NCBI RefSeq assembly: GCF_026240945.1
Contig: NZ_JAPFPY010000006.1
Coordinates: forward strand, 124,001 to 188,000
Source of the DNA: Mycolicibacterium sp. J2
GTDB lineage: Bacteria; Actinomycetota; Actinomycetes; Mycobacteriales; Mycobacteriaceae
DNA length: 64,000 bases
Direction of reading: 5' to 3'
Below are positions 1 to 7,201 of this stretch, piece after piece (position 1 is the first letter of the stretch; every line of letters begins with the position of its first letter). Below the pieces are notes generated by a model. It was not told the origin of the DNA. It saw only the letters and a list, made by a program, of their open reading frames with translations, and ran no database searches. The translations under genes were made by a program, and so were the position numbers.

Positions 1-149
1 GCCTCCGATTCCGGAAGACCATTGGCCCGCCTGGCGCGAAGCGTGATCAGCACGGCCTGCAAGGCGCACCGTGCGGCGCTACCCGTCAAGATGACCGCCG
101 ACCCCGCCACCACCAGACCATCCAAGCGACACTGAGCATCAGGTGCCAT
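1..149 (-). CDS. Small phage-element protein, cut by window edge
   Basis: An ATG overlaps the stop of the preceding gene (TGATG), and the frame stays open to the window edge, giving at least 49 residues. The visible part starts MAPDAQCRLDGLVVAGS and is Ala/Arg-rich, with no domain I recognise. Its place directly after the small terminase and a 53-aa gene, with overlapping start and stop, supports real translation. In related elements the large terminase or capsid genes would follow, but nothing here identifies this protein as either. Confidence 0.45.
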   Translation of the reverse strand, partial: MAPDAQCRLDGLVVAGSAVILTGSAARCALQAVLITLRARRANGLPESE

Positions 150-310
150 CACCGGAACCACCCCGGCGGATACACGTAGCCCAACAGTTCCAACAGCCGC
201 CGCCGACGATCACGCCGAGCACCCTTAGCTTCCAAGAACTCTGACTCGTTGGAATACACCTTGCCGTCCAAGCACCAGCCCCCGGCACGCTCAACCTGAC
301 GGCGCCGCAT
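149..310 (-). CDS. Small basic protein of phage element (53 aa)
   Basis: This short gene starts at an ATG overlapping the terminase small subunit stop (TGATG) and ends in a TGATG overlap with the next gene, so it sits in a tightly coupled translation unit. The product is Arg/Glu-rich with a central helix of the type EFLEAKGARRDRRRRLLELL, and begins MRRRQVERAGGWCLDGK. It has no recognisable domain. Position suggests a role near DNA packaging or head genes, which is inference only. Confidence 0.5.
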   Translation of the reverse strand: MRRRQVERAGGWCLDGKVYSNESEFLEAKGARRDRRRRLLELLGYVYPPGWFR

Positions 311-681
311 CACGCACCCGCCGAATACACACCACGGACACCAGCACGCCGCTGTGGCCGCCGAACCTTAGCCTGATCATCCTCATCACCAGCCGGCAGA
401 CGCAGAGCAGCCAGCACGCGGGCCAACGCAATCCGCAGCTGCCGCGCCTCAGTCAGCGCCGGATGCGCCTTACTGCCATGCGGACCATCAACGGTCAAGC
501 CCTCCGCCTCGGTGATGTCATGGAGTTTGTCCAACTGGTCGACCGTGCGCACCGCCTCACGCAGCAACGCAAGCTCGTGCTCCTCCAGCTCATACTTGCC
601 GAGGATGTCCCGCCACAACCGGGATCCACTGTCGCCCGTGCCTTCCGGAACAGGTGGCACCATCTTGCTCGTCGTCGTCAC
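310..681 (-). CDS. Phage terminase small subunit, P27 family
   Basis: The 123-aa product fits P27-type small terminases, which recognise phage DNA and pass it to the large subunit during packaging. The family pattern is visible: a leading W (SRLWRDILGKY), a helix with LEEHELALLREAVRTVDQL, then GLTVDGPHG and the KAHPALTEAR segment followed by a Leu-rich helix (about 80-96). I chose the GTG start because AGGGAAG lies just upstream and longer versions have no family-like N-terminus. The HNH gene is 122 bases upstream, the usual HNH-TerS arrangement. phiRv1 and phiRv2 carry related proteins. Confidence 0.8.
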   Translation of the reverse strand: MTTTSKMVPPVPEGTGDSGSRLWRDILGKYELEEHELALLREAVRTVDQLDKLHDITEAEGLTVDGPHGSKAHPALTEARQLRIALARVLAALRLPAGDEDDQAKVRRPQRRAGVRGVYSAGA

Positions 682-803
682 ATCAATCTTCCCTTCAACT
701 ATTGGCTTCGTTTCAGGCCTCGCGCACCGCGAGACGAACATTGGCGGTCTCACCAGGGCGTTCCCGCTCAAAAAACGGGGTCTCTGACCTGCATGTTTGG
801 TGA

Positions 804-1118
804 TCACGCATCGAAGAACCCCAAAGCTGGCGGTGCCTCGGTGTCCGCAGTATCCGTTGCGGTGCCGTACATCTCCCGCGCCAACGCGGCTGGCAGATGC
901 CCCCGCTTGCTGTTGCAGGGGCGGCACGCCCCCCGAACATTGGAGCGAACCAACGCCAGGTCTGGCCTAGCACCGGCCGGGATGACGTGATCGCCAGTGG
1001 TTGACCGAATAGTGCAGCCAGCCAACCGAAGCCAGCAGACAGGTTCCTCCGCACACACCTGCTTGGCCAGCCGTTGCCACGCGCTCGTGGACCGAATCCG
1101 TTGAGCCGCAGTGCGCAT
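804..1118 (-). CDS. HNH endonuclease
   Basis: The 104-aa product has a zinc-stabilised HNH nuclease core: a first Cys pair around VCWLRLAGC, the active DHVIPAG motif (about residues 44-50), an intermediate Asn in SNVRGAC, and the closing CRPCNSKRG with the second Cys pair. HNH proteins of this size next to small terminase genes assist cleavage by the terminase in many phages. GGGAG lies 7 bases ahead of the ATG. A long frame also runs over this gene on the same strand, but it shows no family signal. Confidence 0.85.
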   Translation of the reverse strand: MRTAAQRIRSTSAWQRLAKQVCAEEPVCWLRLAGCTIRSTTGDHVIPAGARPDLALVRSNVRGACRPCNSKRGHLPAALAREMYGTATDTADTEAPPALGFFDA

Positions 1119-1275
1119 GGTGTTCTCCCTGCTTGGGGCTGGTTTTTAAGCGGTAACTGCTGGTCAGACCGCCAATCTGGAAGGATCTCCCTCTTCACTT
1201 CTTTTTCCACAACTCCACCCCGGTTTTGTGGGGTGAAACCGGTCCTGAGCTGCGGTGATTGCACAGTTGCGGTGC

Positions 1276-1428
1276 TCATTTTGTGCGGCCTTTTCTGCGG
1301 CGTTGGTAGGCCATGCGGTGGCGGCGGTTGCGTTGCTTGGCGCGGTGGGTGGGCCATTCAGCGCGGCGTCGGGGCGCGGAAGCAGGGATGTCGATTGCTG
1401 ATTCGGCAATATCGTTTGGCAGATTCAC
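1276..1428 (-). CDS. Tiny Arg-rich phage-element protein (50 aa)
   Basis: A GTG start overlaps the stop of the 157-aa gene (GTGA), and the stop overlaps a further ATG (ATGA), the same coupling seen across the element. The product starts MNLPNDIAESAIDIPASAPR and ends in a strongly basic tail with several Arg pairs (about residues 31-50), which could bind nucleic acid. No family was recognised. The overlap pattern is the main support. Most automated calls would miss it because of length. Confidence 0.5.
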   Translation of the reverse strand: MNLPNDIAESAIDIPASAPRRRAEWPTHRAKQRNRRHRMAYQRRRKGRTK

Positions 1429-1898
1429 AGGTCGTCCCCGTTGTCGGCCACCCAATCAGCGGGCTTGGGGATGGCGTCCTCGAAACCGTGGCGGCGCAGG
1501 ATGTCGGGGACCATGTCTGCGGGGCAGGAGCCTAGGTATCCGCCTCCGGTGATTGCGGCTGTCCAGTCGGGGCCGACGTTCTGTTGCTTCCAGGCGGGTG
1601 TTGCTGGTTGCAGGTCGATGACGACGGGGTCGGGGTCGTAGAGTTCGCCGGTGTCGGGGTTGGCTATGTCGCCGTTGTTGTCTTCCCAGCCGAGCACTGT
1701 CTCGGTCCAGGCGTTCTCTTCGTGGAGGACGCCGGGGCATTCGTCGGTGACGTATAGGTCGACGCCCAATCGTCGGTCGTAGGACCAGATCCTCACGTTG
1801 AGCCAGCCGGTGAGGGTTTCGAGGCCGGCTGGCTCCCAGGTGTGCCGGGCCGGGCGCTTGTAGCGGGTGGGGTGCAGGGTGGGCATGTTGTCGCTCAT
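1425..1898 (-). CDS. Hypothetical phage-element protein (157 aa)
   Basis: The 157-aa acidic protein shows no domain I recognise. It starts at an ATG overlapping the stop of the upstream 229-aa gene (ATGA) and is followed by an overlapping 50-aa gene. The sequence is rich in Trp, Pro and Asp, with segments such as NVRIWSYDRRLGVDLYVTDE and PDTGELYDPDPVVIDLQPA that look like beta-structure and loops. A soluble role in the element is likely, but nothing points to a specific function. Confidence 0.65.
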   Translation of the reverse strand: MSDNMPTLHPTRYKRPARHTWEPAGLETLTGWLNVRIWSYDRRLGVDLYVTDECPGVLHEENAWTETVLGWEDNNGDIANPDTGELYDPDPVVIDLQPATPAWKQQNVGPDWTAAITGGGYLGSCPADMVPDILRRHGFEDAIPKPADWVADNGDDL

Positions 1899-2584
1899 CG
1901 CAGGCCCGCCAACACAATCAGCGGAGACGTTCTCGCGGCCTCGTACAGCGCGTGCTTGCGCAGCATCTCTTGGCGCGCAAGCACTACGACTTCTCTTAGC
2001 TCACTGCGGCGCGGGCCGGGATTCCAGCCTTCGGATCCGTAATCCACGGGGTGGGGCGCAGGCTCACTGAATCCTGTGTAGTCGTCCCGCATTTGGCCGT
2101 CCCGTGGGCAACCTTTGTCGACCCACCATTCACGACGGCGGGCATTCCAGGCCGTACGGGCAACGTCGTAGGCGTCACGGCCATCCCAGACCCGGCACCT
2201 ACTCGCCGCGATAGCTACCGGGACTAATTCATCACCGATAGCGAAATGGAGATGAACGACTCTAGTGCGAGTAATGGACCAACCGATTTTTGGTAGCTCG
2301 TCGTCTGCCCAGTCGTCGGGGATTTGGAGGTGCACATGCCAGTCGGGCTGCTTGGCGAACAGGCTGTAGTTCGATAGGGATAGGGTGCCGTCCGAGCTGG
2401 CGCCGATGACCAGGTTCTCCGGTTCTTTTGGGCCTAGCTTGATGCGGCCGAAGACGGTCAACTGGTCGAGCGGCACATAGTCCAACTGTTTGGCGACGCT
2501 GAGTGTTACTTGGCGTGAGCCCACGACAAGTGTGCGGACTTCGGCGGTGAGGGTTTCGACAGTCGCGGTGTTTGATGCGGTCAT
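1895..2584 (-). CDS. Hypothetical phage-element protein (229 aa)
   Basis: Unknown soluble protein. I prefer the ATG giving MTASNTATVETLT, though an in-frame GTG 72 bases upstream cannot be excluded. The middle part alternates hydrophobic strands (KIGWSITRTRVVHLHFAIG, LVPVAIAASRCRVWDG). The C-terminal third is Arg/Trp-rich, then helical (REVVVLARQEMLRKHALYEA). It is the first gene after the primase-helicase and the 17-bp inverted repeat, so it may start a second transcription unit. No domain recognised. Confidence 0.65.
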   Translation of the reverse strand: MTASNTATVETLTAEVRTLVVGSRQVTLSVAKQLDYVPLDQLTVFGRIKLGPKEPENLVIGASSDGTLSLSNYSLFAKQPDWHVHLQIPDDWADDELPKIGWSITRTRVVHLHFAIGDELVPVAIAASRCRVWDGRDAYDVARTAWNARRREWWVDKGCPRDGQMRDDYTGFSEPAPHPVDYGSEGWNPGPRRSELREVVVLARQEMLRKHALYEAARTSPLIVLAGLR

Positions 2585-2692
2585 TTTGTTTCGTGCTCCA
2601 ATTCGAAGATGTTGAGGGACGAAGGGTCGGTTTGCTGTGAACTGTCGCAGTTTCACTGTTTGTGGAGGTCATCTCGGTTATGCCTTGCCCGG

Positions 2693-2776
2693 CAGCACGC
2701 ATAGCACGCTTGCTGCATATGAACACATAGGCGCGCACGCGTAGGAGGAACCTCTAAATGCGTGCTATGCGTGCTG
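2693..2776. repeat. 17-bp perfect inverted repeat beside primase gene
   Basis: The arm CAGCACGCATAGCACGC at 2693-2709 is matched by its exact reverse complement at 2760-2776, with a 50-base spacer. Each arm contains GCACGC twice, and the spacer holds a further GCACGC, so the block has an iteron-like look. It touches the stop codon of the primase-helicase gene. It could be the element's replication origin, an operator for the downstream genes, or a long-loop terminator. The sequence alone does not decide. Confidence 0.75.
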
Positions 2777-4186
2777 TCAGTCACCAGAATCACCGGATTT
2801 CAGGCCGATGCCTTCGCGCCAGCGCTTGCCGTTCGTAGCGTTACCGGCCGGGTAACCGTGTCGGTCGAGCGCCTGACCGAAAGCCTTCTGGGACATCTCC
2901 GCAACGCCCTCCGTGGTGCGCCACTTCTGCCAGTCATCGAACAGTTGGCCGGTGGTAGCTTTCAGGGCCGGTGATGACGTGACGCAGTTCTCGGTGATGA
3001 ATCTGCCGACTGCATCCGATTCAGCCTGGTATTCACTGGTCTTGGCCCGAACCACCCCGGGCTCTGCCAACCCCCCTGTGCTGTATGCCCTCCATCCGTC
3101 AATCGCCCAGGCCAGCACCTCATCTGCAGCGTGTTGCAAACGCTCGGGTAGGTGACCATCACGTTGTCCTTCGGGGATCACAACATCGAAGGGCACCACG
3201 CGGATTCGCCGCCATACCGCAGGGTCATCACCGGACACAGCGGGCAGATGGTTGGTCACGAGGATGGGGGTGTGGGAGGGCTCGAATTCGATGAAGTCCT
3301 GTCGCATCCGGCGTGCCCGGATGGTGTCGCCGCCAGTTAGTCGTTTCATGGTGGCCTCGGCCAGTTTCCGGCCCTCGTCGGTCTCACTCATGACGACCAG
3401 GCGACGGCCGAGTAAGTCCATTTCGCCGGTCGGGTGTGCGCCGGTCCGGTGGAGTAGTAGTTCAGGCTCTGCGGTGCTGGCGTAGTCTCCGAGCGCCCAA
3501 CATAGTGCGCCAATGGATGTGCCTTTGCCGTTGGCGCCGGTGCCGGTCCAGATGGAAAGGACGTGCTCGACAACCCGGCCCACCAGTGACATCCCAACGT
3601 GCCGTTGCACGTAGGCTCGCACGTCCTCATCGGGCAGCACGGTGGCCAGGAACTGATGCCATTCACCGGGTTGGGTCTCCGGCTCGTAGGCTGCCCTGGT
3701 TACCTTCGTCAGCCGATTCGCCGGGTCATGCTTCAACAGGGCCAGCGTCCGAAGGTCCAACGTGCCGTTGGCAACATTGAGTAGGTAAGGGTCGGCGTCC
3801 AAGTCATCCACAGCCGCCGCGAACGGTTCTAGTGCCGCTGCGATGTCGAGTATTCCGGCGATGCCAGCCGCCGATTCGCACCGGCGTACGTCGGTCCGCA
3901 GTTCTTTGTCGTCAAGTGAGTCCGCCAGGGCGCCGCGCAGTATGTCCAGCACTGCGCGTGTGGCGTGGCCACGGTCATCGGGGGTGAAGCGCTTGCCATC
4001 CCACACATGCCAGCCCAGGCCGTGAACGTGTAGTAGGCGCCCCTTGTAGCCCTCGGCTAGCCGGTACGCCATTCGCGCCTGTCCCCGATGAACTTCGGCG
4101 GCGGTATCGGCCTGGTGTTCAGCCGGCGCCTTATCGCCTTCGGAATACCACTTCTCGAGTTCGTCAGATCGGTCGATGACTGTCAC
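2777..4186 (-). CDS. Phage/plasmid primase-helicase, P4 type
   Basis: The 469-aa product is a D5/P4-type superfamily 3 helicase, used for autonomous replication of phages, satellites and plasmids. The ATPase core shows Walker A GTGANGKGTS (about 216-225), a Walker B-like RRLVVMSETDEG, and the SF3 motif ILVTNHLPAV, followed by the arginine-containing WRRIRVVPFDV. The N-terminal ~200 residues match the D5_N type linker. The full catalytic primase domain of the longest family members seems absent or reduced. The GTG start overlaps the stop of the DUF2742-like gene (GTGA), so the two are probably coupled. Confidence 0.88.
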   Translation of the reverse strand: MTVIDRSDELEKWYSEGDKAPAEHQADTAAEVHRGQARMAYRLAEGYKGRLLHVHGLGWHVWDGKRFTPDDRGHATRAVLDILRGALADSLDDKELRTDVRRCESAAGIAGILDIAAALEPFAAAVDDLDADPYLLNVANGTLDLRTLALLKHDPANRLTKVTRAAYEPETQPGEWHQFLATVLPDEDVRAYVQRHVGMSLVGRVVEHVLSIWTGTGANGKGTSIGALCWALGDYASTAEPELLLHRTGAHPTGEMDLLGRRLVVMSETDEGRKLAEATMKRLTGGDTIRARRMRQDFIEFEPSHTPILVTNHLPAVSGDDPAVWRRIRVVPFDVVIPEGQRDGHLPERLQHAADEVLAWAIDGWRAYSTGGLAEPGVVRAKTSEYQAESDAVGRFITENCVTSSPALKATTGQLFDDWQKWRTTEGVAEMSQKAFGQALDRHGYPAGNATNGKRWREGIGLKSGDSGD

Positions 4187-4503
4187 GATGCGGCCCTCCG
4201 GGGTATGTACGCGGGCCCGCGCCCATTGCGTACCCGCTGAGCGATAGCCGACCAATCGGCGCTATCGGCCACTACCCGGCCTGCGTCAGCACGAAGTTCT
4301 TGCGTGACATCGTGGTTGAGTGCTTCGCGGACACCACCGAGCACCAGTGCAAGGAGTTTTCGGGCGTCGTCATCAGGTAAGGCGCACCACTGCGGTGTGC
4401 CGGGAATCAGCGCGGCGTAGCCGATGATGTGTTGCCCATTGGCCGCCGCCCACCGCTCGGCGAATCTGTAGACCTCAAACCAAGAAACCATCCGTGAAGT
4501 CAT
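4183..4503 (-). CDS. DUF2742-like mycobacterial phage protein
   Basis: This 106-aa protein has the pattern I associate with DUF2742 proteins of phiRv1/phiRv2: an N-terminal VSWFEVYRFAERW, then GTPQWCALPDDDARKLLAL, a helix ending before SADWSAIAQRVR, and a basic YIPRRAAS tail. The function is unknown. Its start overlaps the stop of the zinc-ribbon gene and its stop overlaps the primase start, which places it in the replication module. The family assignment is from memory of the motif pattern, not a search. Confidence 0.65.
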   Translation of the reverse strand: MTSRMVSWFEVYRFAERWAAANGQHIIGYAALIPGTPQWCALPDDDARKLLALVLGGVREALNHDVTQELRADAGRVVADSADWSAIAQRVRNGRGPAYIPRRAAS

Positions 4504-4736
4504 TGGCGGACCTCGGCGGCTTTAATCCGCTTAAGGCAGGGGATTCGCCGTTTGCGGGGTCCGATAATGCGCGTTACTGATTCTGGTGCTGCGCACCGGA
4601 TACCCTCTGGCGCCTGACAATTCGGGCAGGCCACCAGCAATGCTCCGGTTGCGGCGTAAGGGCCGATGGCGGTGGATCCGACCGTCTCTTCGTACTGTTC
4701 GGAGGTGCGCTGGTCAGCTTGCATGGCGGACCTCAC
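4500..4736 (-). CDS. Small zinc-ribbon-like protein (78 aa)
   Basis: The C-terminal half carries a CPNCQAPEGIRCAAP segment and a later Cys (IPCLKR), consistent with a small zinc-binding fold. This pattern is common in tiny phage proteins that sit ahead of replication genes. It ends in an ATGA overlap with the DUF2742-like gene. Two in-frame ATGs (4736 and 4724) are possible starts, and both overlap the end of the DUF6011-like gene upstream. No function can be assigned. Confidence 0.6.
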   Translation of the reverse strand: MRSAMQADQRTSEQYEETVGSTAIGPYAATGALLVACPNCQAPEGIRCAAPESVTRIIGPRKRRIPCLKRIKAAEVRQ

Positions 4737-4905
4737 TCATTTGGCGAGCACAACGCCAACCGAGACCTCGTGCGAGAGACACGGCAGAGTGCAGCGGACG
4801 ATTGCAACGTGTGCAGCGCGTCCGCTCAGATGTAAACTTGTGGCACTGATGTGTGGTGGAGGCGGCCTCGTTGGGAGCGGGGCCGTTTCTGTTCGCTAGG
4901 GACAT
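4714..4905 (-). CDS. DUF6011-like zinc protein (63 aa)
   Basis: The C-terminal part CTRCNRPLHSAVSLARGLG followed by WRC matches the DUF6011 pattern (CxxCgRpL...S.arGiG..C). This is a small zinc-binding module frequent in actinobacterial phages and mobile elements. I took the ATG giving MSLANRNG because it follows the candidate directionality-factor gene by one base. A start four codons earlier would overlap it. The gene overlaps the next one by about 20 bases. Confidence 0.62.
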   Translation of the reverse strand: MSLANRNGPAPNEAASTTHQCHKFTSERTRCTRCNRPLHSAVSLARGLGWRCARQMSEVRHAS

Positions 4906-4906
4906 T

Positions 4907-5137
4907 TCAGGCCACACCTCCGGCCCGGAGTAACGCCGCGATGCGTTCCCGCTGTTCGGCAGTCAGTGGTGGAGCTTCCCCGAGGATTTTCTCGACGTAA
5001 TCGTGGATCTGTGCTTCAGCTAGTGCGCGGCGTGCGTCGTCGAGTTCAGACTGTGAGCGTTCGCCTGCACGGACTGCACGCGTTAACGCAGCTACGCGAC
5101 CGCGACGGCTGGATTTGGTGGCCGAAAGTGTGGCCAT
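4907..5137 (-). CDS. Candidate recombination directionality factor, phiRv1 type (76 aa)
   Basis: The 76-aa helical protein has RRGRVAALTRAV near the N-terminus, then an Ala/Arg helix, DYVEKILGEAPPLTAEQRER, and an IAALLR ending. That layout closely recalls the phiRv1 directionality factor Rv1584c as I remember it (RGRVAALSR and APPLTDEQR blocks). Such factors bind the serine integrase and switch it from integration to excision. Position one gene away from the integrase fits. Similar small proteins also occur in elements with other integrases, so this is a strong candidate, not proof. Confidence 0.6.
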   Translation of the reverse strand: MATLSATKSSRRGRVAALTRAVRAGERSQSELDDARRALAEAQIHDYVEKILGEAPPLTAEQRERIAALLRAGGVA

Positions 5138-5206
5138 AATGGGGCCTCCAGGGCATCATCGTGTGATGCCGTCCGGCCCCATATCTGGGAGACTGCGGGT
5201 TTGATG

Positions 5207-5235
5207 CTACCCCGGTTTGATGCAAAACCGGGTAG
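5207..5235. other. Hairpin between unknown gene and RDF candidate
   Basis: CTACCCCGGTTT and AAAACCGGGTAG flank a short GATGC-type loop and pair with one bulged base. A second small dyad, GCATCA/TGATGC, lies at about 5152-5168. The 121-base gap between the two genes may hold a terminator or the promoter/operator for the RDF candidate and downstream genes. There is no U-tract on the minus strand, so terminator function is uncertain. Confidence 0.4.
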
Positions 5236-5258
5236 TTGCCCTGCGCGGGCGTGTCGGC

Positions 5259-5798
5259 CTAGCGACGGCCATCTTTGGGCAAGCGGGATGTGACCCCGAC
5301 GAAGAGAGACCACGGGATGACGAACCGCTGCGAGTATTGGCGAACGAACTTCGGTTCCACACCCTCGTACGGACTGCCCTCCAACTCGGCCAAGAACTGT
5401 TCGTTGCGCAGCGCCTCATCCTCAGGTGTCGCCGGCACGTCCCCTTCATAGAAGGGCACCGCGACCGGCCAGTCGAGGCTGGCCAGCTCGTCGATCAACA
5501 GCGTCGGCTGACTGATGATGAGATCGAAAGATGTTCTGACTGTTGATAATTTGATGGGTGAGAGGTTCACATCGCAGCCGCCACAGCGAAGGTTGTAGTT
5601 TGATCGCCGGTCCCCACGGCGATTCGCATTTACTGCGACGCTGGAGTTTTCAGGTGGATTCTGTTCGACGCGCAGACCATTGCCAGACGTTCGAGCATCA
5701 TCGATAACCGCTATCACGTGACGTCCGTCGATCGGCTCGAACATCACGGGCCTCTTTCGCGGATTTCCGCACCCGCACAGAATCACGAACTGGCTCAT
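5259..5798 (-). CDS. Hypothetical phage-element protein (179 aa)
   Basis: Unknown protein directly downstream of the integrase. An ATG three bases after the integrase stop gives MSQFVILCGCGNPRK. A GTG two codons earlier would overlap that stop as GTGA. The first ~80 residues include two Cys pairs (CGC, and CGGC in RCGGCDVNLSP), so a zinc site is possible. The rest is acidic with no recognised domain. It sits where some small phages keep an immunity or regulatory gene, but no DNA-binding motif is evident. Confidence 0.6.
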   Translation of the reverse strand: MSQFVILCGCGNPRKRPVMFEPIDGRHVIAVIDDARTSGNGLRVEQNPPENSSVAVNANRRGDRRSNYNLRCGGCDVNLSPIKLSTVRTSFDLIISQPTLLIDELASLDWPVAVPFYEGDVPATPEDEALRNEQFLAELEGSPYEGVEPKFVRQYSQRFVIPWSLFVGVTSRLPKDGRR

Positions 5799-5800
5799 GG

Positions 5801-7201
5801 TCACCCGATTCCCTTCCATTCAATGGATACGTACTCCGGGTCGAAGCGCCTGAGTCCCCGTGGAGAGCGGTTAACCGTGACGGTGAGAAGTTGATCGACA
5901 ATCTTTCCGCGAACGTCAGGGCTGAGTGCAGACCATCGCTCCGTCAGCGTCTCATTGTCTGGGCCCGGTTCTAGAAGCGCTGCTGCCGGATTCGATTGTG
6001 CCGCTTCGGCTAAGTTCCGCTCCAAACTGTCCAACGCGTTGGACAGTTTGGCGGTACCCCGTTTTAACTGTGTCGCCGATATCGCACCTTCGGCGAACAA
6101 CCCCGCCAGCTCTTCCTGCCGTGCAAGCAATGCGGTGCGCTGTGCGTGCACGGCTGCAACATCGATCCCTCCCGGATTGGCAAGCGTCTTTGCTAGTTCA
6201 GCAACGTCGGGCTGACTGAACCGACCTAGAACAATCTGCGAAACATAGTCGTCAAGTGCTTCGCCTTGGCGCCTGACGTGCCTGTCGGCACACGCATATG
6301 CCCGCGGCTTGCCGCCCGTAGGTATCCACCCCTCCAGTCGAGCGCCGCACACGCCGCAGAGATAAACCCCGCTGCCTTGGTGCACTCGTTCGAACCCGAC
6401 GTGTCCGTACCGTGCCGGATTGTTCAGGTACGCAACGATGCCCTGGTGGGTGCCCTCGTCGATCAGGGGCTTCCAGTTCCCCGAGCCCACCACCTTGCCT
6501 TGGTGGACCACCAGGGCCGCGTAACGCGGATTCAGCAATACCCTCCGAACCATGGGAGAGCGCCACTCAGCAGCTTTCCCTGTCGTAGCGAGACCCGCCG
6601 CGTTCCACTCACGTGCCACCGCCCGCACCGATTTCCCGCCCAGTACGTCGATAACAGCCTTCCGCACGGCGCTGGCCTCGGGCTCTAGCGGCTGCCCGTC
6701 GGACGTGTAACCAAACGGCCGGCGTGCGGTCACCCAGTCCCCGTTGGCGGCCCGCTGGAGGTTGGCGCGTTTGCGGCGTTCCGACGAGTGTTCGGACTCT
6801 TGGCGTGCGACCGAACCGAGGATCCGGGCGACCATCCGGCCGGCCGATGTCGACAGGTCTAATGTGCCGCCCTGGACGGTTCTGATCTCGATCTGGTTTG
6901 CGTCGGCGACTTCGATGACGCGCTCCAGGTCCGACATCGATCGGTAGAGCCGGTCAGTGTGGAAGCACAGCAGGGCGTTGAACTCCCCCACCCTCATCGC
7001 TTCCAGCATCGCTTCAAAGCCAGGGCGCCGCTTCCCGCTGTATGCCGAAATATCGTTGTCGTCATAGGTTTTGACGACTTCCCATCCTTGGCGTTCAGCC
7101 AGCGCTTGGCAGTCCTCTAACTGGCGAGCGACCCCGAGCCCTCGGCCCGTCTGGTCGTCGCTGATGCGGGTGTAGATCGCTGCGCGCACACCTAACATCA
7201 T
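5801..7201 (-). CDS. Large serine integrase
   Basis: The 466-aa protein is a large serine recombinase that inserts the element at attB in eccC4. The N-terminal catalytic domain has the nucleophile Ser in IYTRISDDQ (about residue 14), QLEDCQALAERQGW, and the Arg-rich FHTDRLYRSMSDLE. It is followed by a recombinase domain, a zinc ribbon (YLCGVCGARLEG with a later CADRH) and a C-terminal coiled coil (about 355-415). The ATG overlaps the stop of the truncated eccC4 frame (ATGA), so in the integrated state translation may couple to eccC4. Starts three or fifteen bases later are alternatives. Confidence 0.92.
   Translation of the reverse strand: MMLGVRAAIYTRISDDQTGRGLGVARQLEDCQALAERQGWEVVKTYDDNDISAYSGKRRPGFEAMLEAMRVGEFNALLCFHTDRLYRSMSDLERVIEVADANQIEIRTVQGGTLDLSTSAGRMVARILGSVARQESEHSSERRKRANLQRAANGDWVTARRPFGYTSDGQPLEPEASAVRKAVIDVLGGKSVRAVAREWNAAGLATTGKAAEWRSPMVRRVLLNPRYAALVVHQGKVVGSGNWKPLIDEGTHQGIVAYLNNPARYGHVGFERVHQGSGVYLCGVCGARLEGWIPTGGKPRAYACADRHVRRQGEALDDYVSQIVLGRFSQPDVAELAKTLANPGGIDVAAVHAQRTALLARQEELAGLFAEGAISATQLKRGTAKLSNALDSLERNLAEAAQSNPAAALLEPGPDNETLTERWSALSPDVRGKIVDQLLTVTVNRSPRGLRRFDPEYVSIEWKGIG

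Noticed and set aside
713..1279. Frame starting MSTATVQSPQLRTGF that overlaps the HNH gene
   Set aside because: Its ATG overlaps the 50-aa gene stop, but after ~50 codons it runs out of frame through the HNH gene and looks random; at most a short leader.
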